The notes: generated from the letters alone by a model not told the origin. 64,000 bases of DNA from Misgurnus anguillicaudatus (GCF_027580225.2 NC_073340.2:15322001-15386000), one strand, 5' to 3'; shown: positions 1 through 12,620, counted from the first letter of the stretch. Program-made: numbers and translations.

Positions 1-288
1 TGTTAAAGCCACAATTTGTAAGATTTTTAAATTAAAATGTTTAAAAACCACTTGCACAGTGTGATATATTTCATGGAGTTGTGTACTTTTTTGTAAATTC
101 AGAGAAATATCTATTTTACAGAAATGCTTAAAGATGGAATACGTAGAATTTGCCACTAGATTGCGCCAAAACGGCAATAACAACAAATGACCTAGATTAA
201 TGATGATCTGAAGCAGCATGGAATTATGGGATTTGTAGTCTTTAACTCAACAACTGATGGCCATTAATCAGAAGCGATTCACACGAAC
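1..288. other. Intergenic, no feature seen
   Basis: AT-rich unique-looking DNA. No coding, RNA or repeat signature could be recognised by eye. Confidence 0.5.
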
Positions 289-307
289 GAGAAATCACGT
301 TGATGGA

Positions 308-1723
308 GTGGTGAAATCTACAGGTAGATGGAACACCTGCTAGGCATTGCTGCCGGTCGCACCACCTCCGGTGCCCATGGGACAGCTGCAGGGTTATCAG
401 CCAGGAACCACCACTTATCAACGTTTCGCCCCTTTAATCCTGGAACGTCTCCTGGTGGCGGAGCAATGGCAGGGATGTCTCCCTGTCACCCCCTGCAACT
501 GACTGGTATCACCCTCTGCGGCTGTTATCGGGATTAGTTGTTCCCCCAGCTCTTGTCATTCCTTCTCAGCCAGAGCCAAAAGCTCCCCTTCTCTGCCTCC
601 TCTGCTAACTCTTTGGTTGTCTTCTTTAGGTTCCCTCCTACGTCCCTCAGAAGGCGTGTGGTTGACAGCCCCACGTAGCCTCGGCATCAACCTCCACTGG
701 ATAGATGGAGGTCTTCCAGCCACCCTCCCGGCACTCAGCAGTCAACTCTGAGTACTTGGCCTTCTTACGCTCATAGGTGGCCTCCATACCCTCCTCTGCT
801 GGTACTGTGAGCTCAATGATGAGCTCAGCTTTTGCCTTGGTAGACCACACCACTATGTCGGGGCGGAGAGATGTAGCAGTAATCTCGACCAGGAAATGGA
901 GCTGCCTGTCGAGAACCACTCTCATATTCCACTCCTGGTCAGGGGAAAATGGCCTAACTATTTCTTTTGGCCTAAGGTTCCTTCTATCCCCATCTTCCGT
1001 GACGAAAGTGATGTGGTTGTGGTTCTCTGCTGGTGGTACCCCTTTGCTGCCCTGTCGCCGCCCCTCTATCACCTTGGCTAGCTTTCTCAGGACCTGGTCG
1101 TGGCGCCATCTATAGCGTCCCTGGGAGAGTCTTACAGCCTGACAAGATGTGTTGGAGGCTTGCGTTAGGGGTATTGCAGAGTGTACAGCCTTCCTCACTC
1201 TTGAACCACTGGTGGAGGTTCCGAGGACAGGGAAGCGTGTCGTAGGTTGCGCGGATGAGAAAACTGAGCCTCGTCTGTGGGATTTTCCACAGGTCTGCCC
1301 AGGTGATGCTTCGGTTGACAACTCCCTCCCAGGTTGTCCACCTTCCCTGTTAGCCCTGCGACATGGCCTTGATCTTGTAGCGCTGCTCCTCCATTTTTTT
1401 CACCTCCGCCACCACCATCTCCTTCATCTCTTTGCGGTTGGCCTTGGACCAGAACCGTGGCGCTTCTCCCCACCCTAACCCTGCTCTTCCGATCTGGACT
1501 CTGCCAACAATCTCTTTTCAGATTGGACGTTCCACTTTCGGCCTGTCCGAACCTTCACGTTTGCGTTTCTTCCAGCCTGGTCAGTGGACTCTCTCAACTC
1601 GAGAACCAGCCTGGTCTTCTCCTGTTTGTAGCCCAGACTGATTGATTGTAATGGCAGCTCCAGGATGTTCCTTCCGAAGAGATGTGTTTCTGAGAGGTAC
1701 CGTGGAAGTCCCAACCACTTTCG
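308..1723 (-). mobile_element. 5'-truncated non-LTR retrotransposon with 19-bp target-site duplication
   Basis: A minus-strand LINE 3' end. The two flanks carry the same 19 bases (289-307 and 1724-1742, starting GAGAAATCACG and ending GATGGA), a perfect target-site duplication, so both borders are exact. Read on the minus strand it contains the C-terminal part of a polymerase polyprotein (about 1714 to 540), followed by about 230 bases of 3' untranslated sequence. The missing 5' end is typical of aborted target-primed reverse transcription. The ORF contains a PD...E-T restriction-like motif, which points to an RLE-type LINE (R2/NeSL/Hero group), but the exact clade is not settled. Confidence 0.85.
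540..1714 (-). pseudogene. LINE polyprotein C-terminus with restriction-like endonuclease motif, frameshifted
   Basis: Three minus-strand frames read as one protein once frameshifts are allowed. The first (1714-1475) begins near 'GLPRYLSETHLFGRN' and includes 'GRKWNV', a post-RT region common in animal LINE polyproteins. The second lies in about 1450-1200 and includes a 'YDTLPCPRNLHQW'-like stretch and a zinc-binding 'CTLC' pair. The third (1321-647) has 'GRYRWRHDQVLRKL' followed by 'RPDIVVW' and 'ELTVPAEEG', which fits the PD-(D/E)XK nuclease core of RLE-type LINEs. A last frameshift near 690 leads to a tail reading 'RLLRDVGG', ending near 535. Family relationships are from memory of related elements, not a search. 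The copy is dead: at least two frameshifts and no RT catalytic core. Confidence 0.75.
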
Positions 1724-1742
1724 GAGAAATCACGTTGATGGA

Positions 1743-3488
1743 TAAGGTAATCAAGTCTTATAAATGTTGTGTTTGATTAAGTAAGGTTATATTTGATGTT
1801 CAAAACGAAATTGTTAGTCATAGATGTTACAGTATGAGTCCAAATTTGATGGTGTGTTAACCCAGCACAGAATTAAGTGTTCAATCTTACAAAATGATTT
1901 TTCAGAATGTATTGACAGTACAAATCTTATTGTGAGGTTATGATGTAAAATTATGATAGACTGATAGAGCAAACTCTATTAGTAAGTGTCTTATTGCTGT
2001 ACAATACCTCTTGGTGTGCATTATATCGTCCGTGGGAAGACGCACTGATTACAATCTAAACACTAATCTTGTGATCAATATAATAGCATTCGATTTTTAA
2101 AGAGTACAAATCAAAACAACTCATCCGTCGTGTTAAACACAAGCAAGATCAGCATCTCTTTCTAGTTAAATGTTGTCGTGAAGCTCTTTCCATCCAGGTA
2201 ATGCAACACCGATATTGATCCTCATTCTTCCTCTCGTCTTGTTCCAAACTCTTCTTGGGTCGTTTGGTTGGCCCGTATGCTTAGACGGTAAAAAGTTATC
2301 TTAGTCCATAAACAAGCGCGTAGCCCGACAGGCGATAATGCCTACTTCCGCATTTGTACACGACACTGTTGTCATGTGCTTTTTACGTCAGTAAAGTTGG
2401 TAACAAAGGGTCACATGGATATTAACGTCATTGACAAGAGACTGCACTGCCCCGTGTCAATGTTCTGAATGGCAATTTTCTCACGATTTACAAGTAGTTG
2501 AAAACAATACAGTATTGATAGAAATCAGTTGGACAAAATATATAACACTGGCCTAGTGGTTTTTGGATATTTTACTGCAAATATCTTACAAATTGCACCT
2601 TTAATGGCTCGTTCCCTTTTCTCCCTTGTAATCTCCCTTTTAGTGTCACCCTTTTAAGTGAATATTTGCACTGTCCTCAGTTTTTGGTTGTAGAAACTAT
2701 GGTAACTCAAGTGGACAAATGCTGAAGTGGCGGTAATACAGCAGTTAACGCAGCTGTTGTGCCTTGCAGCTAATTCATTATGATGAAATTAAATAACGTG
2801 AACAAACATTAATTCATTACCCCATCCATAAACATGATTAGTGAATTTTTTACGTCTCTGGATGGTGAAAACAAAATCTCCCATCATTCAAAGGATCCAG
2901 CCTTGAAATCCAGTGTTAAATCAGCGAAAACACTGTGAAAACGCGTCTAAATGGGAAACAGCTGCGCGATAGACGGTACGTACAGATTAACAAGAATTCG
3001 AGCTATCGTTTTACAGACTGCCAGAAAACATTGAAAGGAGAAGTAAATTGAACGTACACAGACCACAGATTGACAAGTTGCTAGGGTCACTATCAAGCAG
3101 AGGTTTTACTTTTATACTTAAACGTATTTTTTCAAGTATTTGTATTTTATCCGTGTTTTTCTTTGGAAAACATACATTCCAAAGCATATTATCACAATTT
3201 TTACTCTATTACATTTCAGAAATAATACGTTTTTGTTTTACATTTAATATTTAAGTACAATAACGTACTTTTACTCAAGTAAAATTACACAATTTTAATG
3301 TAATTTGGTTTTAAATACATTTTAATATGCAATATTAAAGAATACACAGTATGATTTTATGCTTTAGAATGTAGTGAAGTTAAATTTTTCCCAATACAAA
3401 CATCCTAATAAAGCACAAATGCTTGAAAAATGTAACTAATGTAACTAGGTATTGTCCACCTCTGCTATCAAGTCCAACTAAATTCAAT
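1743..3488. other. Intergenic, nothing firmly identified
   Basis: No convincing coding sequence. The stretch ending near 2605 (ACAAATTGCACCTTTAA) resembles the right end of the TTAA MITE at 59287-59734, but no matching left end was found. Confidence 0.4.
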
Positions 3489-3712
3489 TTAAAGGCGGAG
3501 TCCACGGTGTTTGAAAGCCAATGTTGATATTTGAAATCACCCAAACAAACACGCCCCTACCCCAATAGAATATGGACCTTCTGTTGATAGACCCACCCCA
3601 CGCATACGCAACCCGGCATTTGATTTGATTTGATTGGCTATAAGTGTGTTTTGGTAGTCGGCCCTTCTCCTTTTCCAACGCGTTTTTCAAACATCGTGGA
3701 CTCCGCCTTTAA
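3489..3712 (-). mobile_element. TTAA-flanked MITE, family 1 copy a (224 bp)
   Basis: Terminal inverted repeats of about 28 bases begin TTAAAGGCGGAGTCCAC and end with its complement, with TTAA at both borders as expected for piggyBac- or Kolobok-type transposition. The short ORF across it is a chance reading. A second copy lies in the opposite orientation at 8570-10434, split by a hAT element. Confidence 0.9.
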
Positions 3713-5275
3713 GCTGATAATAGTTGGTTTTACTGGCGTTTTTCGCAGCAGCCGCTATGAAAACCAGCCATTTTGTTGAATCATTTGCCACTCAACCAGG
3801 CAAGTTCTGGATTGTCAAAACTGACGTCAATGCATACCCTCTATTACCAAGATGTTTGTTTATAACACATTAAAATGTAGAATGTACCAAAGCTATATGT
3901 ATTTTCTGGCTGGGGGATTTATATGCATTCAATCAATCGCCCCCTCTTGGTATTTAAGACGCCCCTTCATCAGTGCTTGTCAGCATTATCTTTACTAAAA
4001 TAAAAATATCTGAGGGACCCCCTAAATGTAATTTTGACTTCTTATAGGAGGTCCCTATTGCCTTATGGGGGGTCCCGGATACCCCAGTCCCCCCTCAATT
4101 TGAGCATTGCTACAGTAGCAGAATAAACCAGGACATATTTAATTTTTTTAAGATTTTCAGGACACCTTGCGAAACTGGCACTGCCTCAGCTCTTGTCACT
4201 CTATAGGCCTATTACTGGGACAGGCTACACTGGACAGATGAGACAGTTTAAGAAAGCTACTTTAATGTCTGAGAAAACTCATGTGCCCACTGCTTTTTGC
4301 CCAAGTTGATTGTATCTCAAACACTTATTGGAAGGATCTTGCATTAGGGTCTATTAACATTTAAATCGCCGACATATCGCTTTTTTTGCTTTTCAAAGCG
4401 CTCGTCATCTGCCTTTGCTACTGTTCCCACTCACTATGAACACGAGTTTTGTTTCAGACGAGTCTACATTTCAGTGCGCTTGTCGTGCGTCTAGATTTAA
4501 AATAAACTTGAGCGCGACTTGATATGAACGGCCTCTAAGGAAAAGGATCTCTACAAATCGTAATTCTTTAAAATCATAGATGTATGAATGAATCGTCTAT
4601 GAATTAATGTCATTATTGTCTATTGCAAGAGTAAAAAACTCTATTTGATTCAAAACTATCCGTTTATTGGAAAAAAATGTGCTGGAAAAAAGTTTCATAT
4701 AAATATGTTTTCTCAAATAAAACAACATTTTAAAAGTCGTTTATACATTTTGTTTGTTTGTTTTATTGTTTGTTTTTTGACACAAAGTAGGCCTAACTTA
4801 TTTGGCAATATACATGATCTAATAAATAAAAAATTCAGATAAGGATTTTTATTTTTCCATCTGTTTCCCTGCATACTTGATAAATCTTGCTTGTGTATTG
4901 TATTATTTATATAATATTAAAATACCTTATATGTTCACCATAATCTTGTTGTTGGTCCGATCTTCTGTCACGTTACACCACACACGGGAGACGAGGAGTA
5001 TGATAAGGTGGTTTTATTAGTATTTAAACAGGTTTAGTCTGTTTAAATATTAGCCTTTGCTACCTTATTTAAAGCCAACCAAGACCACTAACGAATACAT
5101 TATAAACCCTTTATATGTTTATAAGAAAAATTTGCGTTTGTCACTTTATTTAAAATTGCGTGTTTTAAATCATGATATCCTTAAAGTTTTAACCTCAAAC
5201 AGATATATATTATAATGTAGTGTAACTCTTGTATTTATTAGATGATAAACTTTTATAATAAAATATTATATTGCC
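3713..5275. other. Intergenic, no feature seen
   Basis: AT-rich sequence. A short hairpin around 5026-5048 (TTTAAACAGG / CTGTTTAAA) is the only structure noticed. Confidence 0.4.
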
Positions 5276-5502
5276 TTAAAGAAACAGTATGTAGGATTGT
5301 GGCCAAAACTGGTACTGCAATCACCCAACTGTGGCCAATACACAAAATGACAACTCCACTTTTTAAATGACAATAGCCTGGCCAGACCACTGTTGTCAGT
5401 GTTATAAGTATTTGAAATGAAAATGATTTCTTAATGTCTAGTGACATATCAGGGCTATTTTATGATTAATTGATATACATTTCTTACATACTGTTCCTTT
5501 AA
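5276..5502. mobile_element. TTAA-flanked MITE (227 bp)
   Basis: Inverted ends TTAAAGAAACAGTATGTAGG and its imperfect complement (TTACATACTGTTCCTTTAA) are bounded by TTAA on both sides. No coding capacity. Confidence 0.85.
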
Positions 5503-6462
5503 GAATACCCTTTTAATAAATTAAGGCTTCATTAAAAGTGTTTACCCTTTTATGCTCTTTAGAATAAAACTGAATACCACTTTAAAACAAAAGTTAAAAC
5601 AATAATAACTGTATTTTGATTTAGGTGAACATCTCCTTTATTAAATGCTGACCTCACCCAGTGTGTAGAAGGCAACACAAGTGAAAATTCAGCTTTTGTT
5701 TGGTGTGGTTTGTTGGTCAGTCACCGACCGCCCACAGTCCATTAAATAAAAGTCTGATTCATAGCCACTGCATACAGAGCTGGCAAGCACTTTCTCAATC
5801 TGGCAGCTTTTTATCAGTCAACCTGGAAACAAAGCGTTTACAAGCAACAGGGTTGACACAATGAGTGCATTTGAGAAAGAACTAATCATTACTGTTGACA
5901 AAGTTTAGCAGGAGTAATGTTTGATGGACCTACTTCCACAAAAATGTCATGCATACACTCTTAATGTAAAAAAAAATACATCTTAAAATCTGCAGACTCA
6001 TGGCTTTCATGTTTATATTTTTAAATCATTTTATTACAGTCTTTATTGAATGCATGCTCTGGAAAATACATGTAAATGAATCTCTCAGTATGAGATCACA
6101 ATGTCTGCCAAACAAAATGTTCAAAACAAATACAACAAATTCAAAAATTGACATTTAAATTGAAAGACGGAGATCTGTAAGATATCAAACGATGCATAAA
6201 ATAGCTCGTATATTTCAATAAAAATGCCTACCTCAACTCGGCAAAAAATCTGCAATTTTCACGGACAGCTATAACTCCAAAGAGCACTTTCCCCTCTTAC
6301 TGCTCAATGTGGAAACCTCAGCAGGACACATGCTCAAGTTTAATGGTTTAGGTTTTAAACTGTCAGTGTTGAAGTCTCTGCAGTCAACGCTTTAACATGT
6401 CAACTTTGTCTTCCAAGTGTGATAATCTGTCAAAGGTTGAGGGATAAATCTTGGTATTTTTG
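5503..6462. other. Intergenic, no feature seen
   Basis: AT-rich, no recognised element or gene. Confidence 0.4.
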
Positions 6463-6852
6463 TTAAAGTCGCAATGAAATTGAAATGAAAAACTATACAT
6501 ATTTTTTTTATATTGTGGTATTATTAACAAATGACTTATCTGTAAGCTTAATTATTTTTTTTAAATTCGTGTGTGCTCATAATTTTTAATCAAAAATGCA
6601 AATCTCCTCCCCTCCTAAAAACGATCTCTCTTCACTTCAGGTCAGAAGTATGGCAGGTGGGCGGGGTCTGGGAGAAGATCGCAGCGATTAGCAATTAGCA
6701 ACACGACCCAACTTCAAACGATCCAATCAGATCTCGATGGACAAATTCAAATCCAGCCCTGCCTTATTTCATCTCAAAAGCCGTTTCATTCGGATATACG
6801 TCACCACGGGGAAAATAAGGCAATCGCTACTTCCGTTTCATGGCGACTTTAA
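6463..6852. mobile_element. TTAA-flanked MITE (390 bp)
   Basis: Left end TTAAAGTCGCAATGAAA and right end TTTCATGGCGACTTTAA are imperfect inverted repeats with TTAA at each border. The interior has a GC-rich block (about 6650-6740) followed by an ORF judged spurious. Confidence 0.75.
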
Positions 6853-6880
6853 GTTCATTAAAAGTTTATATATATATATA

Positions 6881-7895
6881 TATGAAGAGTTTGGTTCCAA
6901 AACGCAACAAATCCATTTTGACAAATTTTGGTAAAAACGTGTTTTCTATACCAAGAAAGTGACAAGATGAAAACAACTATTTTCTGTTACAAACTTTCAC
7001 ACAGCATCTTTAGGTTATAAAAACATAAAAAATTCAAATCCATAAGTTGATTTTCAAAGATTTATTATAAAAACGGATTATTTTTTCCACAAAATGCAAT
7101 AAATCCATGACAAGTTTTTATTCAAAATGCTATAAATCTATTGAATCAATAGCCTATATAAATGTGCATTCATCTTTGCCATGTTATATTCATTTAGTTG
7201 ACTAGTTGTACACACTAATTAAAAATATAAACATAAACAATGTTATTAATCAAAACACTTACTTTGTCATATTAAGAACCCTGTCATTGCGGTTACTTGA
7301 CGTCTTCGCTTAACGTCTTTCACAGCGATCGACTGTAAAATGTTTTTGGTCCTGCTCGATTTTCGTTGACTTTGAGTAAAATTATGTACAGTTTTTCATA
7401 AGATCCTCTGGGGTCAATGTGTTAGCATGAGAAGCTTGATGCTGTCGGGAGAACAAGCACCCGTCTCCCGAGTGCCTCTCAGGGAAATTGTTAGATGCTG
7501 ATGGCTTACGTTTCTTTCCCATCACAGAAAACCATCACAGGTTTAGCGATGCAATTAAAGTATTATTTTGTTTTGTTTGTTGATCACGTAGTACAAAGTA
7601 GATGAGGAAAACCAGGACTCCGTGTACTACGCGCGTCCGCCATTGCTTGTTTACATTGCGTGAACGGTGGGCTGTAATATCAGAAATGGAGTTATTGCGT
7701 TCTGTAAAAAAGTGGGAGTGGCGTTTGTCGCATTTTGGGAAAAAAGGGAGAAAAGATGACAGAATAACACGGCGGATATTGGATTTTGCGTAAAATTAAG
7801 AATTTACTTTTAACTACTGACCTGATATAATACTGATTTTGGCAGTAACTCATTTTTTTCAAAAATGGCGTTTATTGCGTTTTGGAACCAAACTC

Positions 7896-7900
<5 letters not shown>
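6881..7900. mobile_element. TIR element 'GAAGAGTTTGGTTCC', copy A (about 1.0 kb)
   Basis: Ends TATGAAGAGTTTGGTTCCAA and the inverted complement (TTTTGGAACCAAACTCTTCAT) face each other about 1 kb apart. Both ends abut TA runs, so a TA target (Tc1/mariner-like or another TA-specific group) is likely, but the duplication cannot be measured inside the microsatellite. Internal segments (for example 7390-7460 and 7735-7770) recur in inverted orientation at 49860-50240, within copy B in a wapl intron. No transposase found. Confidence 0.8.

Positions 7901-7953
<53 letters not shown>
7899..7953. repeat. (AT)n microsatellite
   Basis: About 27 uninterrupted AT units directly abut the right end of the TIR element. 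A shorter (TA)n run abuts its left end at 6868-6882. Confidence 0.95.
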
Positions 7954-7955
<2 letters not shown>

Positions 7956-8061
7956 CTGATTTACATGCCTTGTATACATAACATCTTTACTTTTATCACA
8001 TTTCCCATAATATAATCTGATTTACATGCCTACATAACATCTTTATTTTTATCACGTTTCC
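7951..8061 (+). repeat. Tandem duplication, about 55-60 bp unit
   Basis: Two neighbouring copies begin TATAATCTGATTTACATGCC and continue through ACATAACATCTTTA. They differ by a small indel (GTAT present only in the first) and a few substitutions. Confidence 0.85.
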
Positions 8062-8569
8062 ATGTTTTATGGGGACAAACTGATTCTGAATACTTAACCC
8101 AAACGTTCACAGAAAACGTTCTGCATTTTTACATTTTCATAATTTAAAAAAGCATAATTTTGTTTGATTTATAAGCTGTTTTCCTCATGGGGACCAAAAA
8201 TGTCACTACATATTAAAAAATTAAAACATTAAAAAAATGACTCGTATTACTATTTTTGTGCATGGGAACATTTATTATCCACACTGTACACACACATACA
8301 CATACACATTACATTTTCATGTTTTCATTATCCATAGACATATGTTTCCGTATTATAACATCAAATGCATTACATAATACAATGTCTTATTTACCTAAGA
8401 ATATTGGTAATATATTTGGGAATGAACTAGATTTTTCATAATAGTGAAAACAGAAACAAAATGTGGTGAATGCATTATTTTATTACTTTGCTCCTTTACT
8501 GAACACCATTATTTGGTTACTGAAGACTTTACACTCTTGTTGAATTGTGTAAATAAAAATAGCATGCTT

Positions 8570-10434
8570 TTAAAGGCGGAGTCCACGATGTTTGAAAAAC
8601 GCTTTGGAAAAGGAGAGGGGCCGACTACCAAAACACACTTATAGCCAATCAACAGTAAGGAGCGTGTCTACTAACCGACATCCTTGCCGGGTTGTGTATG
8701 TGTGGGGCGGGTCTATCAACAGAAGGTCCAGATTCTATTGGGGCAGGCGCGGAGCTATGGGCGGGCCTGGACGGGCCTGGGCCCGCCCAGATTGACAGCT
8801 GGCCCGCCCAATCAGAAATGTAAAAAATAGTACTCTGTGTATAGTTAGACATGGATACTACTTCATATGGTGTATTTTATCTATTACATGTTATGTTAAA
8901 AACAGTACAATTATAAGTAAGCCTGATAACTATTTAAAAACTATTATAAAGAAGTTGAATGTTGCATTACATTATTGTTCTAATGAGAAAAATATTCCCG
9001 AGAACTTTTTTTGCAAGCAAGTGGAAAACATATTTTGAATAACAACACGTTATAAATATGTGCTGCGCGCTTTCCTCTCAATAACATAAACACACAACAA
9101 ATATGACAGCGGGGTAAAAAATAGAAAGAAAAGATCTGATCACAGTAATGTTGTTTGATACCAGCTCTCTAACTCAGCACTATAAGTCACGCCACGTTTA
9201 TTGCTACACTTTATACAATATAGCCTATTGCTTTTAAGCAACAAATAGCCTATCATAACAACATATAAGCCTACTGTGTAATTAAGACATTAAGTTAATA
9301 AATGCATTAAAAGCAGAAAGATGTAGGCTGCGGAAATATAGTGGGTTCACTTCAATCCACACCACAGACGTTCGTGGTTTGCTTCTTATTTATTAAATCG
9401 AGGCAATTGTTTGATTAAACATTGATTAATATTAAGATACAATTTATACAAAACGAAATTCACTTTAAAGAAAGTCTTTCTACAAAACAAACCTCGCAAA
9501 ATCGCTTGCCCGACGTCCATTACGGGCTATGGCGAATTCCTGTCAAGCTAAAAAAAATGATGCGCCTTGGCCGTCGGGCGGAGGAAAAAATATTGTAATG
9601 TGTTTGCATTCTCTCAGATTTAGTTAGGTAATTATGTTGTATGTAATTCGGCGTCATCTTGTTAGCCATTACTATCCTCACTAACAAGTGAAACTGTCAG
9701 GAAATGAAGTGAAGGCAATGCATTAAATCCATTATTCCTTTCGTTCACGTCTGATATGCGCGCTCCTCGGCTCCGCTCTTCACGAGTAGGCTTGCTCTTG
9801 TGCTCATCAAAAAGTATATTAAATGTTTATTTATTTGTCATTTCGTTTAACCCCAGAGTCTAACATTATTCTAGCAATTTCCTTTTTCTTTCTTTATTTA
9901 GTAAGTTAACTTAAATATGTGAGAACGAAAATATATTTTTAGTGATTTGCATGAAGAGAATATGATGTTAGAAGCTTCATTTTAAGCATTTAGTAGCCGT
10001 ATTTATTTAAACACTTTAATAGGTTATTTAAAAAAGTATAAGGTTTTTTTGGGTTCATTTATATTTCCTGTCACTGTGTGCAGGTTCTTTTTTGTAGGCT
10101 ATGAGAGCCCAATATTTTTTTTACCAAAAAGGCTTAATAAATGTCACGTTGCATTACAATTTAAAGTATCAATAATGTCAAAAATGTGACGTGCAGTTCG
10201 GGTGTGTGTGTATGCTGTTTAAATTAGTGTTCTGAAGTTTTGACGAATTTTATAGACTTGTTATAGTTTCTTATTCAAAAGTGACACCCATAGATTCAGG
10301 CCCACCCGGACTTAATCCATGCCCACCCATTTGTCACGTTCTGCATCCGCCACTGTATTGGGGTAGGGGCGTGTTTGTTTAGGTGATTTCAAATATCAAC
10401 ATTGGCTTTCAAACATCGTGGACTCCGCCTTTAA
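8570..10434 (+). mobile_element. TTAA-flanked MITE, family 1 copy b, split by a hAT element
   Basis: Same family as 3489-3712 in the opposite orientation, bounded by TTAA at 8570-8573 and 10431-10434. Removing the nested hAT and one copy of its 8-bp duplication leaves about 245 bp, close to the 224 bp of copy a. The arms are intact, so the hAT arrived after the MITE. Confidence 0.9.
8744..10355. mobile_element. Non-autonomous hAT element (1612 bp), 8-bp duplication TATTGGGG
   Basis: Inserted inside the MITE. TATTGGGG at 8736-8743 is repeated at 10356-10363. The ends are CAGGCGCGGAGC and the complement of CAGTGGCGGATGCAG, the CAGTGGCGGA-type terminus common in fish hAT elements. Subterminal GGGCGGGCC / GGTGGGCATGG blocks are also inverted. 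No transposase reading frame, so it needed a helper. Confidence 0.9.
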
Positions 10435-10690
10435 GTGTCTGACAGAGATGATATTAAGTTAACGTGAATAAATCTAATTTTTAAGAAAAAAAGCATTTTC
10501 AAAAATACCTATTCTTTACATAATTGTCTATACAAATATATCATGTCTGTTGCTCAAAATTCTGCTAGACTCCATTGCCCCTGCAAGAAGATAAGTGGGT
10601 TGGATGGATGTTTTGTTTGTAAAACATGTTTTGTCCCAAAATCTTATCACAAAAAAATCAGTGGGTGAGATAAGTAGCAAAACACAAAGC

Positions 10691-11177
10691 TACAGTACTG
10701 TGCAAAAGTCTTAGGCCACCCACCACCAGACCTCTTGTTTTATAAGTTTTTAATGTCCATCCTTATTTATTTTCCAATCTATTTTATTAAGATACAAACA
10801 TATCTTAGCCTAAATGTTGTCTTTAGGCTTTGTCGGTGTTTAGTGTGACCTCTCTTGGCACTAAACACATCTTGAGCATTTTTTAGCAGAATGAAGTAAA
10901 AAGATTAATTTCTTTAAAATGAGACATTAGGATTTAATTTTATTTAGGTTTAAGAGATCCTGCAGTTTTCTTGATATTGCTCAAGTGAAGGTGAGTTTAC
11001 CTATAACCTTGACACATTAGTTTACATTTTTATACAGTTTTTAATACTATATACGCATTTCCTGTATTTTCTTGATGTATTAAAGAGACTAAGAAATTAT
11101 ATATGATCACTATAACATTGCAAAAACAACAAATCTAATTCTGGCATGGTGGCCTAAGACGTTTGCAAAGTACTGTA
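10691..11177. mobile_element. Tc1/mariner-like MITE (487 bp), copy 1
   Basis: Bounded by TA (10691-10692 and 11176-11177), with inverted ends CAGTACTGTGCAAAAGTC and the complement of CAGTACTTTGCAAAC. A second copy, interrupted by other elements, lies at 42932-43946 in a wapl intron. Confidence 0.85.
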
Positions 11178-12440
11178 TATCTGTAAAATAATCAGTACTT
11201 TATTATTTTTGAACAAAACAAAATTCTGATTCGCAACAGCACTTATTATTTTCATTTGTGCTATTAAAAACTTTGAATGGCACATAAATACAAAACAAAC
11301 TGTGGTTGGCTGCTTTATTTGTCACGTGTCATGGGATGAATAAGCTGCAAAGTGGATGAGACTTTAAGCAAAATGTCCACATTCAAATGACACAAATGAA
11401 TATGTTTTATTTAGGTCAGATGTTTTGAAAGTTTATTATATCCAGTCATGTCATTCAACAAGGGCTTAAATGAAGAGAGAAATTAAACGGCAATAAACTA
11501 GTTGAGTTATGGGACCAAATCCCTCCTCATGTTATCTAGATAGGTTCCTCTGAGAAATGTGTGCAGAGTTTGAAAGCATGAGCTGTTCTGTCAAACAGTG
11601 AATAAAAATGCTAATGTATGGCAGAGAACGATGATGTGACCTTGTGCATGAAACGACTCTTCGTTCATTTTACAGCCATCTCCGGAGAGATACTGAGCCA
11701 CTTTTCTTTATTGCTTGAGATAAACGGCACTGTGCTTTACTGCCAAACATTGTCTGAGCATTTACAGGAATAACGTTGACTCAACGCTCACAAACGTCTC
11801 TCGCGTCTCGATGCAGACACATTTGTGTTATTGAAAACGAATATAAGAAATAAAGCGGTCAGAATCCGACTTATGTACGAGACTGAGCCGCCGCTGCTAT
11901 ATGTGACCGTCTGTTTTTTGTATGATGTCTGACGGCTGGGCTAAAACTGAATTGAAGGTCAGTAAATTGAAGAGACGCTGTCAGAGAAACAGACGGTCCT
12001 TACATGTATTTATGAAATGAAGAAGGCCGCTATCATCTTTAATGCAGAAGCAAACCAAAGGGTAGCCAGTATATTTATTGGTAGTGTTTGCTAAGGATAG
12101 CTTAGGTTGTGAAGTCACGAAAATGCAGTTTGGAGGCAGATCACGGCAGAGACTTTTTTTTGTATTTGCTATAAGTTTTACTGTAGTGAATTCTAAAATG
12201 TAGAAACATAATAAAACAATTTTTTTTATGTTACAATGACATCCATGTCATAATAGATTAATCCTTGAGTACACATGTTTTGTACACACTCACAGGGCAA
12301 AATCATGCTGTTTTTCATCATCTGTTGGAAAGCACACACTCTTGGCGGCTTGAAATTGCCCTCGGCTTGATGTGCTTCTCATAACATTGATCAATACTGT
12401 AAATAATTTATGATCAGGATGGTGATGCATGTTTAAAAAG
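11178..12440. other. Intergenic, no feature seen
   Basis: Balanced, non-repetitive-looking sequence with no ORF or element that I could recognise. It could hold conserved non-coding DNA. Confidence 0.35.
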
Positions 12441-12446
12441 TGATCA

Positions 12447-12620
12447 CAGCATTAAGTTTGCTGATGATACCGCAGCTGTGGGGCTCATTTACAAGCTTAA
12501 AAGGATAAGGTCAAGTAGCTCAAGGCCTGGTACAGTACATGGAAAACAATCTCTTCCTCAACATCAGCAAAACAGGGTAATGATCGTTGACGTTTGGTAG
12601 CACAGGACCCCCTTTACATA
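12447..12620 (+). pseudogene. LINE reverse-transcriptase fragment
   Basis: Reads 'SIKFADDTAAVGLIYK', which contains the F/Y-A-D-D catalytic motif of non-LTR reverse transcriptases. About 25 codons later, in a shifted frame, comes 'MENNLFLNISKT', the usual downstream RT motif. It is short, frameshifted and has no element borders. The clade (L2/Rex/Tx1-like) is uncertain. Confidence 0.7.

Noticed and set aside
7899..7953. CRISPR-like or satellite array
   Set aside because: Simple AT dinucleotide repeat. No spacer structure, and the genome is eukaryotic.
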